13,198 bases of DNA from Candidatus Thiodiazotropha taylori. Lineage in GTDB: Bacteria > Pseudomonadota > Gammaproteobacteria > Chromatiales > Chromatiaceae. Every line of letters begins with the position of its first letter. Positions within the stretch are counted from its first letter, which is position 1. Made by a program: the position numbers and the translations under genes. The notes under the pieces are model-generated. The model was not told the origin of the DNA and did not search any database. It saw only the letters and a list, made by a program, of their open reading frames with translations. The DNA lies in the NCBI GenBank assembly GCA_019100305.1, contig JAHRHW010000082.1, positions 1 to 13,198 on the forward strand, read 5' to 3'. This document shows, in pieces, positions 1 through 6,699 of this stretch.

Positions 1-54
1 GTAGGCCTGATGCATCTGATCGTAGGTCTGTTGCAGCGACGCCTGATCGAGATG
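1..54 (-). other. Inverted fragment of proS at the window edge (fold-back junction)
   Basis: Read on the minus strand, positions 54 to 1 encode HLDQASLQQTYDQMHQAY. This fits the ProRS segment just after class II motif 2 (E. coli SQESLQETYDAMYAAY), which normally lies about 70 residues before the EMAEAV segment that starts at 49 on the plus strand. Two parts of one gene therefore meet head to head. The 8 bases TCGAGATG at 47-54 can belong to either arm, so the junction is a short inverted homology. It is most simply a library or amplification chimera at a contig end; a true inversion is the alternative. Confidence 0.75.
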
Positions 55-1074
55 GCGGAAGCGGTCGCGGTGGCGCAGGCAGACAGCGACGGGGATCAGC
101 CCATGTCCCTGGTGGACACCCCTGATGCGAAAACCATTCAGGAGCTGGTGGAGCAGTTCGACCAAGCGATCGATCACACGGTGAAAACCCTGGTTGTCAA
201 AGCTGCCGAAGAGAGTAACTCCAGCTTGATCGCCCTGCTGGTCAGAGGAGACCACGAGCTGAATGAGATCAAGGCGGAAAAACTTGAGGAGGTCGCCTCT
301 CCCCTCTGTTTCGCCACCGAGGAGGAGATCCGTGAAAGCCTGGGAGCCGGTCCAGGGTCACTGGGTCCGGTCAATCTGCCGATACCCATCATTGTCGATC
401 GCAGCGTGGCACAGATGAAAGACTTCAGTGCCGGCGCCAACCAGGATGGCAAACATCTGTTTCACATCCAGTGGGGACGGGACTTGGAGCAACCTGCCAG
501 GGTTGCCGATCTGCGCAATGTTCAAGAGGGAGATCCGAGTCCCGATGGCCAGGGTACTCTGACGATTGCCCGGGGCATCGAGGTCGGGCACATTTTCCAG
601 CTGGGGGACAAATACAGCCAGGCGCTGAATGCCACAGTGCTGGACGAAAACGGCAAGGCCGTGGTGATGACCATGGGGTGTTACGGTATCGGCGTCACCC
701 GGGTGGTGGCTGCCGCAATCGAACAGCATCATGACGACCGGGGCATTACCTGGCCGACCTCTCTGGCCCCGTTTCAGGTGGCGCTCTGCCCTATGAAAAT
801 GAGCAAGTCCGAACGGGTCAGGGAGACAGTGGAAAAACTCTACGAGCAGTTGAATGGTGTCGGTATTGAGGTCTTGCTGGATGATCGTGACGTCAGACCC
901 GGCTTTATGTTTGCCGATATGGAACTGATCGGCATACCCCATCGCATCGTGGTTGGCGATAAATCCCTCGACCAGGACCAGGTGGAGTATCGCGCACGCG
1001 GTGATTCGGAAAACCAGTTCATTTCTGTGACGGAGATCGTCAACCACATCAGCTCAGTGTTAATGAATAGATAA
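49..1074 (+). CDS. proS: Proline--tRNA ligase (ProRS), 3' part only
   Basis: Class II aminoacyl-tRNA synthetase that charges tRNA-Pro with proline in the cytoplasm. About the last 340 residues are present. They comprise most of the YbaK-like INS editing domain that deacylates Ala-tRNA-Pro, the second half of the catalytic domain, and the anticodon-binding domain. Visible marks are the editing-domain lysine in TLVVKA (codon 199-201, equivalent to E. coli K279), GPGSLGPVN, DGKHLFHIQW, class II motif 3 GCYGIGVTR (676-702) and PFQVALCPM opening the anticodon domain. The match to E. coli-type ProRS is near continuous from EMAEAV (codon 49) to the stop. The frame stays open to position 1 with an ATG at 10, but residues before codon 49 do not match ProRS. 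They come from an inverted segment (see findings), so that ATG is not a start. The native N-terminal half lies outside the window. Confidence 0.95.
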   Translation, partial: EMAEAVAVAQADSDGDQPMSLVDTPDAKTIQELVEQFDQAIDHTVKTLVVKAAEESNSSLIALLVRGDHELNEIKAEKLEEVASPLCFATEEEIRESLGAGPGSLGPVNLPIPIIVDRSVAQMKDFSAGANQDGKHLFHIQWGRDLEQPARVADLRNVQEGDPSPDGQGTLTIARGIEVGHIFQLGDKYSQALNATVLDENGKAVVMTMGCYGIGVTRVVAAAIEQHHDDRGITWPTSLAPFQVALCPMKMSKSERVRETVEKLYEQLNGVGIEVLLDDRDVRPGFMFADMELIGIPHRIVVGDKSLDQDQVEYRARGDSENQFISVTEIVNHISSVLMNR

Positions 1075-1101
1075 TTTGAACAACAATTAACGTCAGAGCG
1101 A

Positions 1102-1131
1102 TTGACACAACCCTATCCGAACTAGGACACT
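1102..1131 (+). promoter_or_regulatory. Candidate sigma70 promoter of fabA
   Basis: A perfect -35 box TTGACA lies at 1102-1107. The best -10 after an 18-bp spacer is GACACT (1126-1131), which matches TATAAT at only three positions. A good -35 with a poor -10 is compatible with an activator-dependent promoter; E. coli fabA is activated by FadR, but I could not identify a FadR operator here. The site lies in the 112-bp proS-fabA gap, about 50 bp before the chosen fabA start. Confidence 0.4.
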
Positions 1132-1132
1132 A

Positions 1133-1156
1133 CGGGGTTTTTCCGCCCCGGCCGGG
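1133..1156 (+). other. Overlapping GC-rich hairpins in the fabA leader
   Basis: CGGGG (1133-1137) can pair with CCCCG (1146-1150) around a T-rich loop. The overlapping perfect palindrome CCCGGCCGGG occupies 1147-1156. The two are mutually exclusive. There is no U-tract after either, so a classical terminator for proS is not shown. The structure could equally be a leader element of fabA. Confidence 0.3.
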
Positions 1157-1186
1157 TGGATTGCTAATTTGAGAGGCATGAGCAGA

Positions 1187-1702
1187 ATGACCAAACAGAC
1201 TTCTTTTAACCGCGATGAGCTGTTGAGTTGCGGCAACGGCAATATGTTTGGCCCGGGTAATGCTCAACTGCCTACCCCGAATATGCTGATGATGGACCGT
1301 ATCACCAAGATTGCAGATCAGGGTGGTGAGTTCGGCAAGGGGGAGATCAAGGCGGAACTGGATATCAATCCCGATCTATGGTTTTTTGACTGCCACTTTC
1401 CTGGAGATCCGGTAATGCCAGGCTGTCTGGGCCTGGATGCCATGTGGCAGCTGGTCGGCTTCTTTCTTGCCTGGATCGGTAATCCAGGCCACGGTCGGGC
1501 ATTGGGCGTAGGCGAGGTTAAATTTACCGGTCAGGTATTGCCCTCAGCCAAGTCAGTCACCTACCAGATCGACGTGAAACGGGTGATTACCCGAAAACTG
1601 GTACTTGGCGTGGCCGACGGTGTCATGAGAGTGGATGGTCGGGAGATCTATTCTGCCAAGGATCTACGGGTCGGACTGTTCACCTCAACCGACAATTTTT
1701 AG
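1187..1702 (+). CDS. fabA: 3-hydroxydecanoyl-[ACP] dehydratase/isomerase FabA
   Basis: Cytoplasmic enzyme of type II fatty acid synthesis. It dehydrates 3-hydroxyacyl-ACP and isomerises trans-2- to cis-3-decenoyl-ACP, the branch point to unsaturated fatty acids. It has a single hot-dog fold of 171 residues (E. coli 172). Catalytic H70 lies in the CHFPGDPVMPG stretch and D84 in LGLDAMWQ, at the same numbers as in E. coli. LPTPNMLMMDR near residue 28 and ALGVGEVKFTGQVLP are further family marks. The open frame extends to a TTG at 1169, and there is an ATG at 1178. I chose ATG 1187 because GAGAGG (1171-1176) is too close to 1178, and because this start aligns with E. coli FabA. No fabB follows, although fabA-fabB pairing is common in other gammaproteobacteria. 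Confidence 0.96.
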   Translation: MTKQTSFNRDELLSCGNGNMFGPGNAQLPTPNMLMMDRITKIADQGGEFGKGEIKAELDINPDLWFFDCHFPGDPVMPGCLGLDAMWQLVGFFLAWIGNPGHGRALGVGEVKFTGQVLPSAKSVTYQIDVKRVITRKLVLGVADGVMRVDGREIYSAKDLRVGLFTSTDNF

Positions 1703-1776
1703 AGGCAACCACAATCCTCCCAGCTTTACTTCCACGGCATAGGGTGTAAACACGCCTCAAGGCCGAGAGAGTCACT

Positions 1777-3744
1777 ATGAAGAGCCAATGGAACCCAACT
1801 GAAGCGGCGGCCTGCGAAAGCGAGTTGTCGTTACGGGTTTATACCTCCCGCTTACTCGGTTCCGATCCCACGCTGGTACTTCATGGTGGCGGTAACACCT
1901 CCGTCAAGATCGTGGAACCGGACCTGTTTGGAGAGGATCAGCAGATCCTCTACGTCAAAGGCAGTGGCTGGGACCTGGCCAGCATCGAAGCACCAGGCTT
2001 CACCCCGGTACGCATGGATCACCTGTTGCGTCTTGCCAAGCTTGAATCCCTCAGCGACAGCGAGATGGTCAACCAGCTGAAGACTCATCAAACTCTGGCA
2101 ACTGCCCCTACCCCATCGGTGGAAGCCATTCTGCATGCTGTGTTGCCCTATAAATATGTGGATCACACCCATGCGGATGCGATCGTCACCCTGACCAACA
2201 CCCCCCAGGGGGAGCAACGTATCAGAGCGCTCTATCAGCAGCGGGTCGTGGTGATCCCCTATGTCATGCCGGGCTTTGATCTGGCACGTACGGTGGCCGA
2301 GCAGTTTTCCCAGCAGGCAAACGATCAGACCCTGGGCATGGTTCTGATGAATCACGGTATTTTCAGCTTTGGCGATAACGCCAGAGAATCCTATGAAAGG
2401 ATGATCCAACTGGTCGACGAAGCCGAGCAATATCTGCAGAAAAACAGCGCCTGGGAGATCTCCCCTCAGGCGCAACAGCGCGAAGCCCAGCCACAACGAC
2501 TGGCCCGCTTGCGCAAGGAGATCTCCGATGTCGCCGGAACCCCGGTGATCATGCAGAGTCACCGCACAGAACAGGAACTCAGCTTCTGCCAGCGCGCCGA
2601 CCTTGAACAGATCGCCAGCCGCGGACCGGCTACTCCGGATCATGTACTGCGCACCAAACAGCTGCCGATGATCGGTTGTGAAGTGATCGACTATGTTGGC
2701 AGCTATCAACGCTATTTCGAACAACATGCACCACATGCCCGTACGCCGGTGGAGATGCTCGATCCGGCACCGAGGGTGGTGCTTGATGCCGATCTGGGCC
2801 TGCTCAGCATCGGCAAAAACAGTGCTCAGGCAAGCATGGTGGCTGATATCTATCGCCACACCATGAACATCATTCAACGAGCAGAGATGTTGGATCAATG
2901 GCAGGCCCTGTCGAGCCAGGAGATCTTTGATGTGGAGTACTGGGAACTGGAGCAGGCCAAGCTGCGCAAGGCCGGTAATGCGCCCGCTTTCCAGGGTGAA
3001 GTGGCGCTGATCACCGGTGCGGCATCCGGTATCGGTAAAGCCTCTGCAGCCTCCATGTTGCAACGGGGCGCTGCGGTGGTGGGGCTCGACCGGAATCCGG
3101 CGATCACTCAGCTGTTTTCCGAACAGGCCTTTCTCGGCATTCAATGCGATGTTACCGATACGCTGGCACTGCAACAGGCTCTTTCCGACACCTGCTTGAA
3201 ATTCGGCGGTCTCGACATGCTGGTACTGAATGCGGGTATCTTTCCATCCGGCTGTGACGTTGCCGAACTTGAAGATGCCAGCTGGCGTCAGGTAATGCAG
3301 GTCAACCTGGATGCCAATCTGGCCCTGTTACGGGAGTCCCACCCCTATCTCAAATCCGCCGCCAGGCAGGGACGGGTGGTGGTCATTGGCTCAAAGAATG
3401 TTCCTGCCCCCGGACAGGGTGCGGCCGCCTATTCAGCATCCAAGGCGGCACTCAACCAACTGGCCAGAATCATTGCCATGGAGTGGGCCAGGGACAATAT
3501 CCGAATCAACAGCCTGCACCCTGATGCGGTCTTCGACACCGGCATCTGGACACCTCAGGTGCTGGAGACCCGGGCCAAACACTATGACTTGTCGGTGGAA
3601 GCTTATAAAAAACGCAATCTGCTGGGGTGTGAGATAACCAGCCACGATGTGGCTGAGTTGGTAGCGGAACTCTGTGATCTGCGATTCAGTAAAACCACGG
3701 GTGCCCAGATTCCCATCGATGGTGGAAACGACCGGGTTATCTAG
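1777..3744 (+). CDS. Bifunctional class II aldolase / short-chain dehydrogenase fusion
   Basis: Two-domain cytoplasmic enzyme of 655 residues. The N-terminal class II aldolase (adducin fold, residues about 15-225) shows the phosphate-binding HGGGNTS (36-42), KGSGWD (61-66), the zinc ligands H130 and H132 in DHTHAD, and H193 in NHGIF. The C-terminal NAD(P)-dependent SDR (about 405-655) shows TGAASGIG (413-420), NAG (485-487), catalytic S539, and Y552/K556 in YSASK. All catalytic residues of both domains are present. The architecture matches the Bacillus YuxG/RhaEW type, which cleaves rhamnulose-1-phosphate and oxidises the resulting lactaldehyde. No rhamnose isomerase, kinase or transporter is nearby, so the substrate is open: another deoxysugar phosphate or hydroxy-aldehyde is possible. 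GAGAGAG (1765-1771) sits 5 bp before the ATG. The gap to fabA is 74 bp, and I infer no shared function. Confidence 0.9.
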   Translation: MKSQWNPTEAAACESELSLRVYTSRLLGSDPTLVLHGGGNTSVKIVEPDLFGEDQQILYVKGSGWDLASIEAPGFTPVRMDHLLRLAKLESLSDSEMVNQLKTHQTLATAPTPSVEAILHAVLPYKYVDHTHADAIVTLTNTPQGEQRIRALYQQRVVVIPYVMPGFDLARTVAEQFSQQANDQTLGMVLMNHGIFSFGDNARESYERMIQLVDEAEQYLQKNSAWEISPQAQQREAQPQRLARLRKEISDVAGTPVIMQSHRTEQELSFCQRADLEQIASRGPATPDHVLRTKQLPMIGCEVIDYVGSYQRYFEQHAPHARTPVEMLDPAPRVVLDADLGLLSIGKNSAQASMVADIYRHTMNIIQRAEMLDQWQALSSQEIFDVEYWELEQAKLRKAGNAPAFQGEVALITGAASGIGKASAASMLQRGAAVVGLDRNPAITQLFSEQAFLGIQCDVTDTLALQQALSDTCLKFGGLDMLVLNAGIFPSGCDVAELEDASWRQVMQVNLDANLALLRESHPYLKSAARQGRVVVIGSKNVPAPGQGAAAYSASKAALNQLARIIAMEWARDNIRINSLHPDAVFDTGIWTPQVLETRAKHYDLSVEAYKKRNLLGCEITSHDVAELVAELCDLRFSKTTGAQIPIDGGNDRVI

Positions 3745-3761
3745 GGCCAGTTATTGATTGC

Positions 3762-3781
3762 TCGATCAGCGGCCGGATCGA
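3762..3781. terminator. Hairpin between convergent genes, possible bidirectional terminator
   Basis: TCGATC (3762-3767) pairs perfectly with GATCGA (3776-3781) around an 8-base GC-rich loop. It lies in the 43-bp gap between the stop codons of the aldolase/SDR gene and the oxyR-type gene, where a shared terminator would be expected. The stem is short and no U-tract follows on either strand, so this is position-based support only. Confidence 0.35.
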
Positions 3782-3787
3782 CAGGAC

Positions 3788-4744
3788 TCAGCCGACAGCC
3801 AACTCCACAGCCGGCTCTCCCTCCATCAGATTGACCCCATTCAGATCGCTGCCCCTGATCGATTCCCCCAGCAGTTCAACAGCCCGGGGCCTGGGAAAGC
3901 TCTTGCGCCAAGCCATGGCGATGCAGCGTTTGGGGGATTCCTGAGCCAATGGACGGGTGGTCAACAGATCCCAACGCATGGAATCCCCGCCGATGGCGGA
4001 ATCGGGCAGGATCGAGATACCGATGCCGCTGGCTACCATGTAACGGATGGTCTCCAGGGAGCCCCCTTCCAGACTCTTCTGCAGACTGACTTCCCCATTG
4101 GAGTGTTGCAGACACCTAGGGCAGATCGCTTTCACCTGTTCCCGGAAGCAGTGCCCTTCACCCAGAATCAAGACTGTCTCCTGCTCCAACTGATCCACCG
4201 AGATGGTTTCTTGTGCGGCCAGCGGATGATTGACCCGCATCAGTACCGAGAACGACTCCTCATAGAGCGGTCTGGTGACAATCCCGGGCTCTTCGTAAGG
4301 GAGCGAGATCACCACTACGTCGAGCTCTCCCTGCTTCAACTGCTCAGTCAGGTTGGCAGTAAAATTCTCTTTGATAATCAGGCTCATATCCCCTGCACAG
4401 GAATTCAGTACAGGGATCAGTTTGGGAAACAGATAGGGGCCTACGGTGTAGATCGCACCGACCCGCAGCGGGCCATCCAGCTGGTCCACACTCTGACTGG
4501 CGAGTTGCCGGATGGTACCGGCCTCTTCCAATACGCGCTGGGCCTGGGCGACAATGCGCTCCCCCGCAGATGTCAGGGAGACCTCACCCTGTCCACGTTC
4601 GAATAGCCCGACTCCCAACTCCTCTTCCAGTTTTTTTACTGCTACGCTGAGTGTAGGCTGGCTGACGTAACAGGCCTCTGCGGCGTGGCCAAAGTGTCTT
4701 TTCTGGGCCACAGCGACAATGTATCTTAATTCATTGAGCGTCAT
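3788..4744 (-). CDS. oxyR: OxyR-type LysR family peroxide-sensing regulator
   Basis: DNA-binding transcription factor of 318 residues (E. coli OxyR 305). The N-terminal winged helix-turn-helix spans about residues 2-60, with FGHAAEACYVSQPTLS as recognition region. The substrate-binding-like regulatory domain follows from about 91 (GPLRVGAIYTVGPYLFP). The OxyR hallmark is present: C199 in GEGHC and C208 in AIC, nine residues apart and at the E. coli numbers. In the family these form the H2O2-driven disulfide. GSLETIRYMVASGIGISILP is another OxyR-like stretch. A third cysteine, C211, makes an added CPRC motif, and the C-terminus carries about 20 extra residues (GSDLNGVNLMEGEPAVELAV). No catalase or peroxiredoxin target lies adjacent. 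The start codon has a weak Shine-Dalgarno. It diverges from cpdA across 197 bp. A related LysR regulator without peroxide sensing is the alternative, but the exact Cys pair argues against it. Confidence 0.85.
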   Translation of the reverse strand: MTLNELRYIVAVAQKRHFGHAAEACYVSQPTLSVAVKKLEEELGVGLFERGQGEVSLTSAGERIVAQAQRVLEEAGTIRQLASQSVDQLDGPLRVGAIYTVGPYLFPKLIPVLNSCAGDMSLIIKENFTANLTEQLKQGELDVVVISLPYEEPGIVTRPLYEESFSVLMRVNHPLAAQETISVDQLEQETVLILGEGHCFREQVKAICPRCLQHSNGEVSLQKSLEGGSLETIRYMVASGIGISILPDSAIGGDSMRWDLLTTRPLAQESPKRCIAMAWRKSFPRPRAVELLGESIRGSDLNGVNLMEGEPAVELAVG

Positions 4745-4834
4745 AATCTATATTGTAGACGAGCCAATAGAAAAAATTAATTGGCGAAAAAATGTTAACT
4801 TATCAACAGAATTCGACTCAGAATGTGGAACAAT

Positions 4835-4848
4835 TCCTAAGTTTAGGA
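4835..4848. promoter_or_regulatory. 14-bp dyad between oxyR and cpdA, possible operator
   Basis: TCCTAAGTTTAGGA is a perfect 6-bp inverted repeat with a 2-bp centre in the AT-rich gap between two divergent genes. It does not fit the OxyR pattern of ATAG/CTAT tetrads 7 bp apart, nor the cAMP-CRP TGTGA/TCACA pattern. It may be an operator for an unknown factor, or chance. Confidence 0.25.
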
Positions 4849-4905
4849 CATTGAAGCAAAATATCAGTTTTAGATTTGATGATTCCTGATCTAATATTAT
4901 GACAA

Positions 4906-4911
4906 TATAAT
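4906..4911 (+). promoter_or_regulatory. Candidate -10 box of cpdA
   Basis: A perfect TATAAT lies 30 bp before the TTG start of cpdA. Upstream, only weak -35 matches are found (TTCCTG at 17 bp). The predicted transcript start near 4918 leaves a short leader that includes the GGAG Shine-Dalgarno. Confidence 0.4.
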
Positions 4912-4941
4912 GATCATCCTGCTGGGGCCTGGAGAATCAAA

Positions 4942-5823
4942 TTGCTCGTCAGCTTGAAAAATATAAAGATGAAACGCTCTATGAGTAGCCATCCCGACAA
5001 CAAAAAGCCAGAAATATTCCGGCAAATGCCTGCTGATGGATTGAACGTACTCCAGATCACGGATTGTCATCTCTATGCGGACCCTTCACGCTGTCTGCTG
5101 GGCATCAACACCCTTGAAACTTTCGACCAGATATTGGAACAGGCTCTGCGGGAAGCGGGCAGGCCCGACCTGATCATGGCCACCGGCGACCTGGTGCACG
5201 ACGCCTCTGACAGTGGCTATAAAAGGTTGCTTGGCCGATTCAAGCTGACTGAAATCCCAACCTACTGCCTACCCGGCAACCATGACCAGCCGGGGAAGAT
5301 GACTCAGCTACTGAATCAGGACAATGTACACTGTATCCCCAGTGTACAGATCAAAGGCTGGTCACTGGTGTTTCTCGACTCCACCATTCCGGGCAGCGAC
5401 GGCGGCCGCATCGATCAAAGACAGATGACCCTGCTGAAACAGCTGCTTGAAGAGCACCCGGACAAGAACACCCTGATCTCCATGCACCACCACCCGCTGC
5501 CAGTGGGCAGTCGCTGGATGGACACCATGGTGTTGGAGCAACCCCAGGCCTTCTTCGATCTACTGCAGAAGCATCCTCAGGTAAAGGGGATACTCTGCGG
5601 ACATATTCATCAGAATTTTGAAGCCACCTACCAGGGTCTGAAAATTCTCGGCAGCCCCTCGACCTGCGTTCAATTCACCGCTGGGGAAGATGACTTTGCC
5701 ATCGATCCGACTCCCCCCGGGTATCGTTGGTTGAGTCTGCAGGCGGATGGTGAGATTGTCAGTGGTTTAAACGCCCTTCCGGAGATCCCCTCGGGCCTGG
5801 ATCTAGCCTCCATGGGTTACTGA
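4942..5823 (+). CDS. cpdA: 3',5'-cyclic-AMP phosphodiesterase CpdA (Icc)
   Basis: Class III cyclic-nucleotide phosphodiesterase with a binuclear metal centre, which hydrolyses cAMP to 5'-AMP in the cytoplasm and so tunes CRP activity. Metallophosphoesterase motifs appear in order: DCH (41-43), GD (82-83), GNHD (112-115), MHHHPLP (181-187) and GHIH (220-223). PSTCVQF near 239 is typical of CpdA, and the C-terminus ASMGY resembles the E. coli ASEGY. The start is uncertain. TTG 4942 has GGAG 7 bp upstream, the best ribosome site, and gives 293 residues. ATG 4969 and ATG 4981 have no clear Shine-Dalgarno but give lengths (284 and 280) nearer the E. coli 275. It has its own promoter candidate and converges on sfsA, with 7 bp between the stop codons. 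Confidence 0.9.
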   Translation: MLVSLKNIKMKRSMSSHPDNKKPEIFRQMPADGLNVLQITDCHLYADPSRCLLGINTLETFDQILEQALREAGRPDLIMATGDLVHDASDSGYKRLLGRFKLTEIPTYCLPGNHDQPGKMTQLLNQDNVHCIPSVQIKGWSLVFLDSTIPGSDGGRIDQRQMTLLKQLLEEHPDKNTLISMHHHPLPVGSRWMDTMVLEQPQAFFDLLQKHPQVKGILCGHIHQNFEATYQGLKILGSPSTCVQFTAGEDDFAIDPTPPGYRWLSLQADGEIVSGLNALPEIPSGLDLASMGY

Positions 5824-5830
5824 CACAGCG

Positions 5831-6541
5831 TCAATCCAGCCTGATCGGCACCTCACCTGCCACCGTCATCCCCTCATCGCTGTGGCCAATGCGTAGCGCC
5901 ATCAACTCCACCCCGGATCTTTCCACCACCTGCCGCAACGCCTCTCCATACTGCGGGTCGATATGATCTGCCGGTTTGAAACAGTCGCCCTCGGGGCGGT
6001 TCAGCGCATAGATCATCACACCCCGTTGTCCCGCATCGCATAACTGGGCCAATTGCTGCAGATGTTTGCGTCCACGGGTGGTCACTGCATCGGGAAAACA
6101 GAGACAATCCTGCTCCCATAAGGTGACGTTTTTCACTTCAATCCAGACATCCTGCCTCTCTCCGCCCGGCAGCATAAAATCAAATCTGCTGCGTACTCCC
6201 TGACTCTGATGAGAGACTTCACGCCTGACCTCGGGATAATCCGAGAACGGCTCCAGCTCCCCGGATTGGAGCACCTCTTCGATCACCGGATTGGTTCTGC
6301 CGGTATGAACGCCGATCCAGCCCTGCCCCATATCCACCCGCTCCAGGGTCCAGGAGAGCTTTCGGCGAGGGTTGTCGCTGTGACTGATCTGTACCGGCGC
6401 CCCCGGCTCCCAGCATCCTGACATACTGCCGGTGTTTGGGCAGTGCGCGGTAACCACCTCACCACCCGCGAGTTCCACATCGGCCAGAAATCGTTTGTAT
6501 CGTTTGATGATATGGCCATCAGTCAAAGGCGGCAGCCGCAT
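5831..6541 (-). CDS. sfsA: SfsA, sugar fermentation stimulation protein / predicted nuclease
   Basis: Protein of 236 residues (E. coli 234). It was first described as a factor that stimulates maltose metabolism and binds DNA; databases now name the family DNA/RNA nuclease SfsA. Family blocks are all present: IIKRYKRFLADV (11-22), HCPNTGSMSGC (33-43), SRFDFML (118-124), WIEVKNVTL (133-141) and FPDAVTTRGRKHL (149-161). D121 and E135/K137 form a PD-(D/E)xK-like set. GGAG lies 9 bp before the ATG. The N-terminus MRLPPLTDGHIIKRYKRF aligns well with E. coli. It diverges from the secreted Tyr/Pro-rich protein and converges on cpdA. The reaction in this organism cannot be read from sequence. Confidence 0.93.
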   Translation of the reverse strand: MRLPPLTDGHIIKRYKRFLADVELAGGEVVTAHCPNTGSMSGCWEPGAPVQISHSDNPRRKLSWTLERVDMGQGWIGVHTGRTNPVIEEVLQSGELEPFSDYPEVRREVSHQSQGVRSRFDFMLPGGERQDVWIEVKNVTLWEQDCLCFPDAVTTRGRKHLQQLAQLCDAGQRGVMIYALNRPEGDCFKPADHIDPQYGEALRQVVERSGVELMALRIGHSDEGMTVAGEVPIRLD

Positions 6542-6597
6542 TCGCTCGATCTCCAGAGTAAATTATTCAAACTATGCCGGGGTTATCGCCAACCCGC

Positions 6598-6625
6598 TTG
6601 GTGTATTATCATGTAGGAATACGAT
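6598..6625 (+). promoter_or_regulatory. Weak candidate promoter of the secreted Tyr/Pro-rich gene
   Basis: TTGGTG (6598-6603) and TACGAT (6620-6625) are spaced 16 bp apart and fit a sigma70 promoter with two mismatches in -10 and three in -35. The site lies in the 158-bp gap between the divergent starts of sfsA and the next gene. TATTAT at 6604-6609 is an alternative -10. Confidence 0.25.
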
Positions 6626-6699
6626 GTGGTAGTAATATCGTAAAAAACAATAAATACCACATGCTGATAAAACGACCACCCCACCAGAGGTATCACATC

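Noticed and set aside
358..1047. 229-codon antisense frame over proS
   Set aside because: It is fully covered by well-conserved ProRS sequence, and its Cys/His-rich product resembles no family.
1116..1127. Similarity of TCCGAACTAGGA before fabA to the dyad TCCTAAGTTTAGGA before cpdA
   Set aside because: The spacing and inner bases differ. Two loosely similar short sites do not support a shared regulator.
1852..3174. 440-codon open frame antisense to the aldolase/SDR gene
   Set aside because: The plus-strand protein has complete catalytic motifs of two families over the same DNA. The antisense product shows no family pattern and is a shadow of GC-biased codon use.
3758..4606. 282-codon plus-strand frame over oxyR
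   Set aside because: It is a shadow frame; the minus strand carries OxyR with exact C199/C208 spacing.
4745..4770. OxyR autoregulatory site (CTAT at 4748 and ATAG at 4767)
   Set aside because: The tetrads are 15 bp apart instead of 7 and the remaining half-sites are missing.
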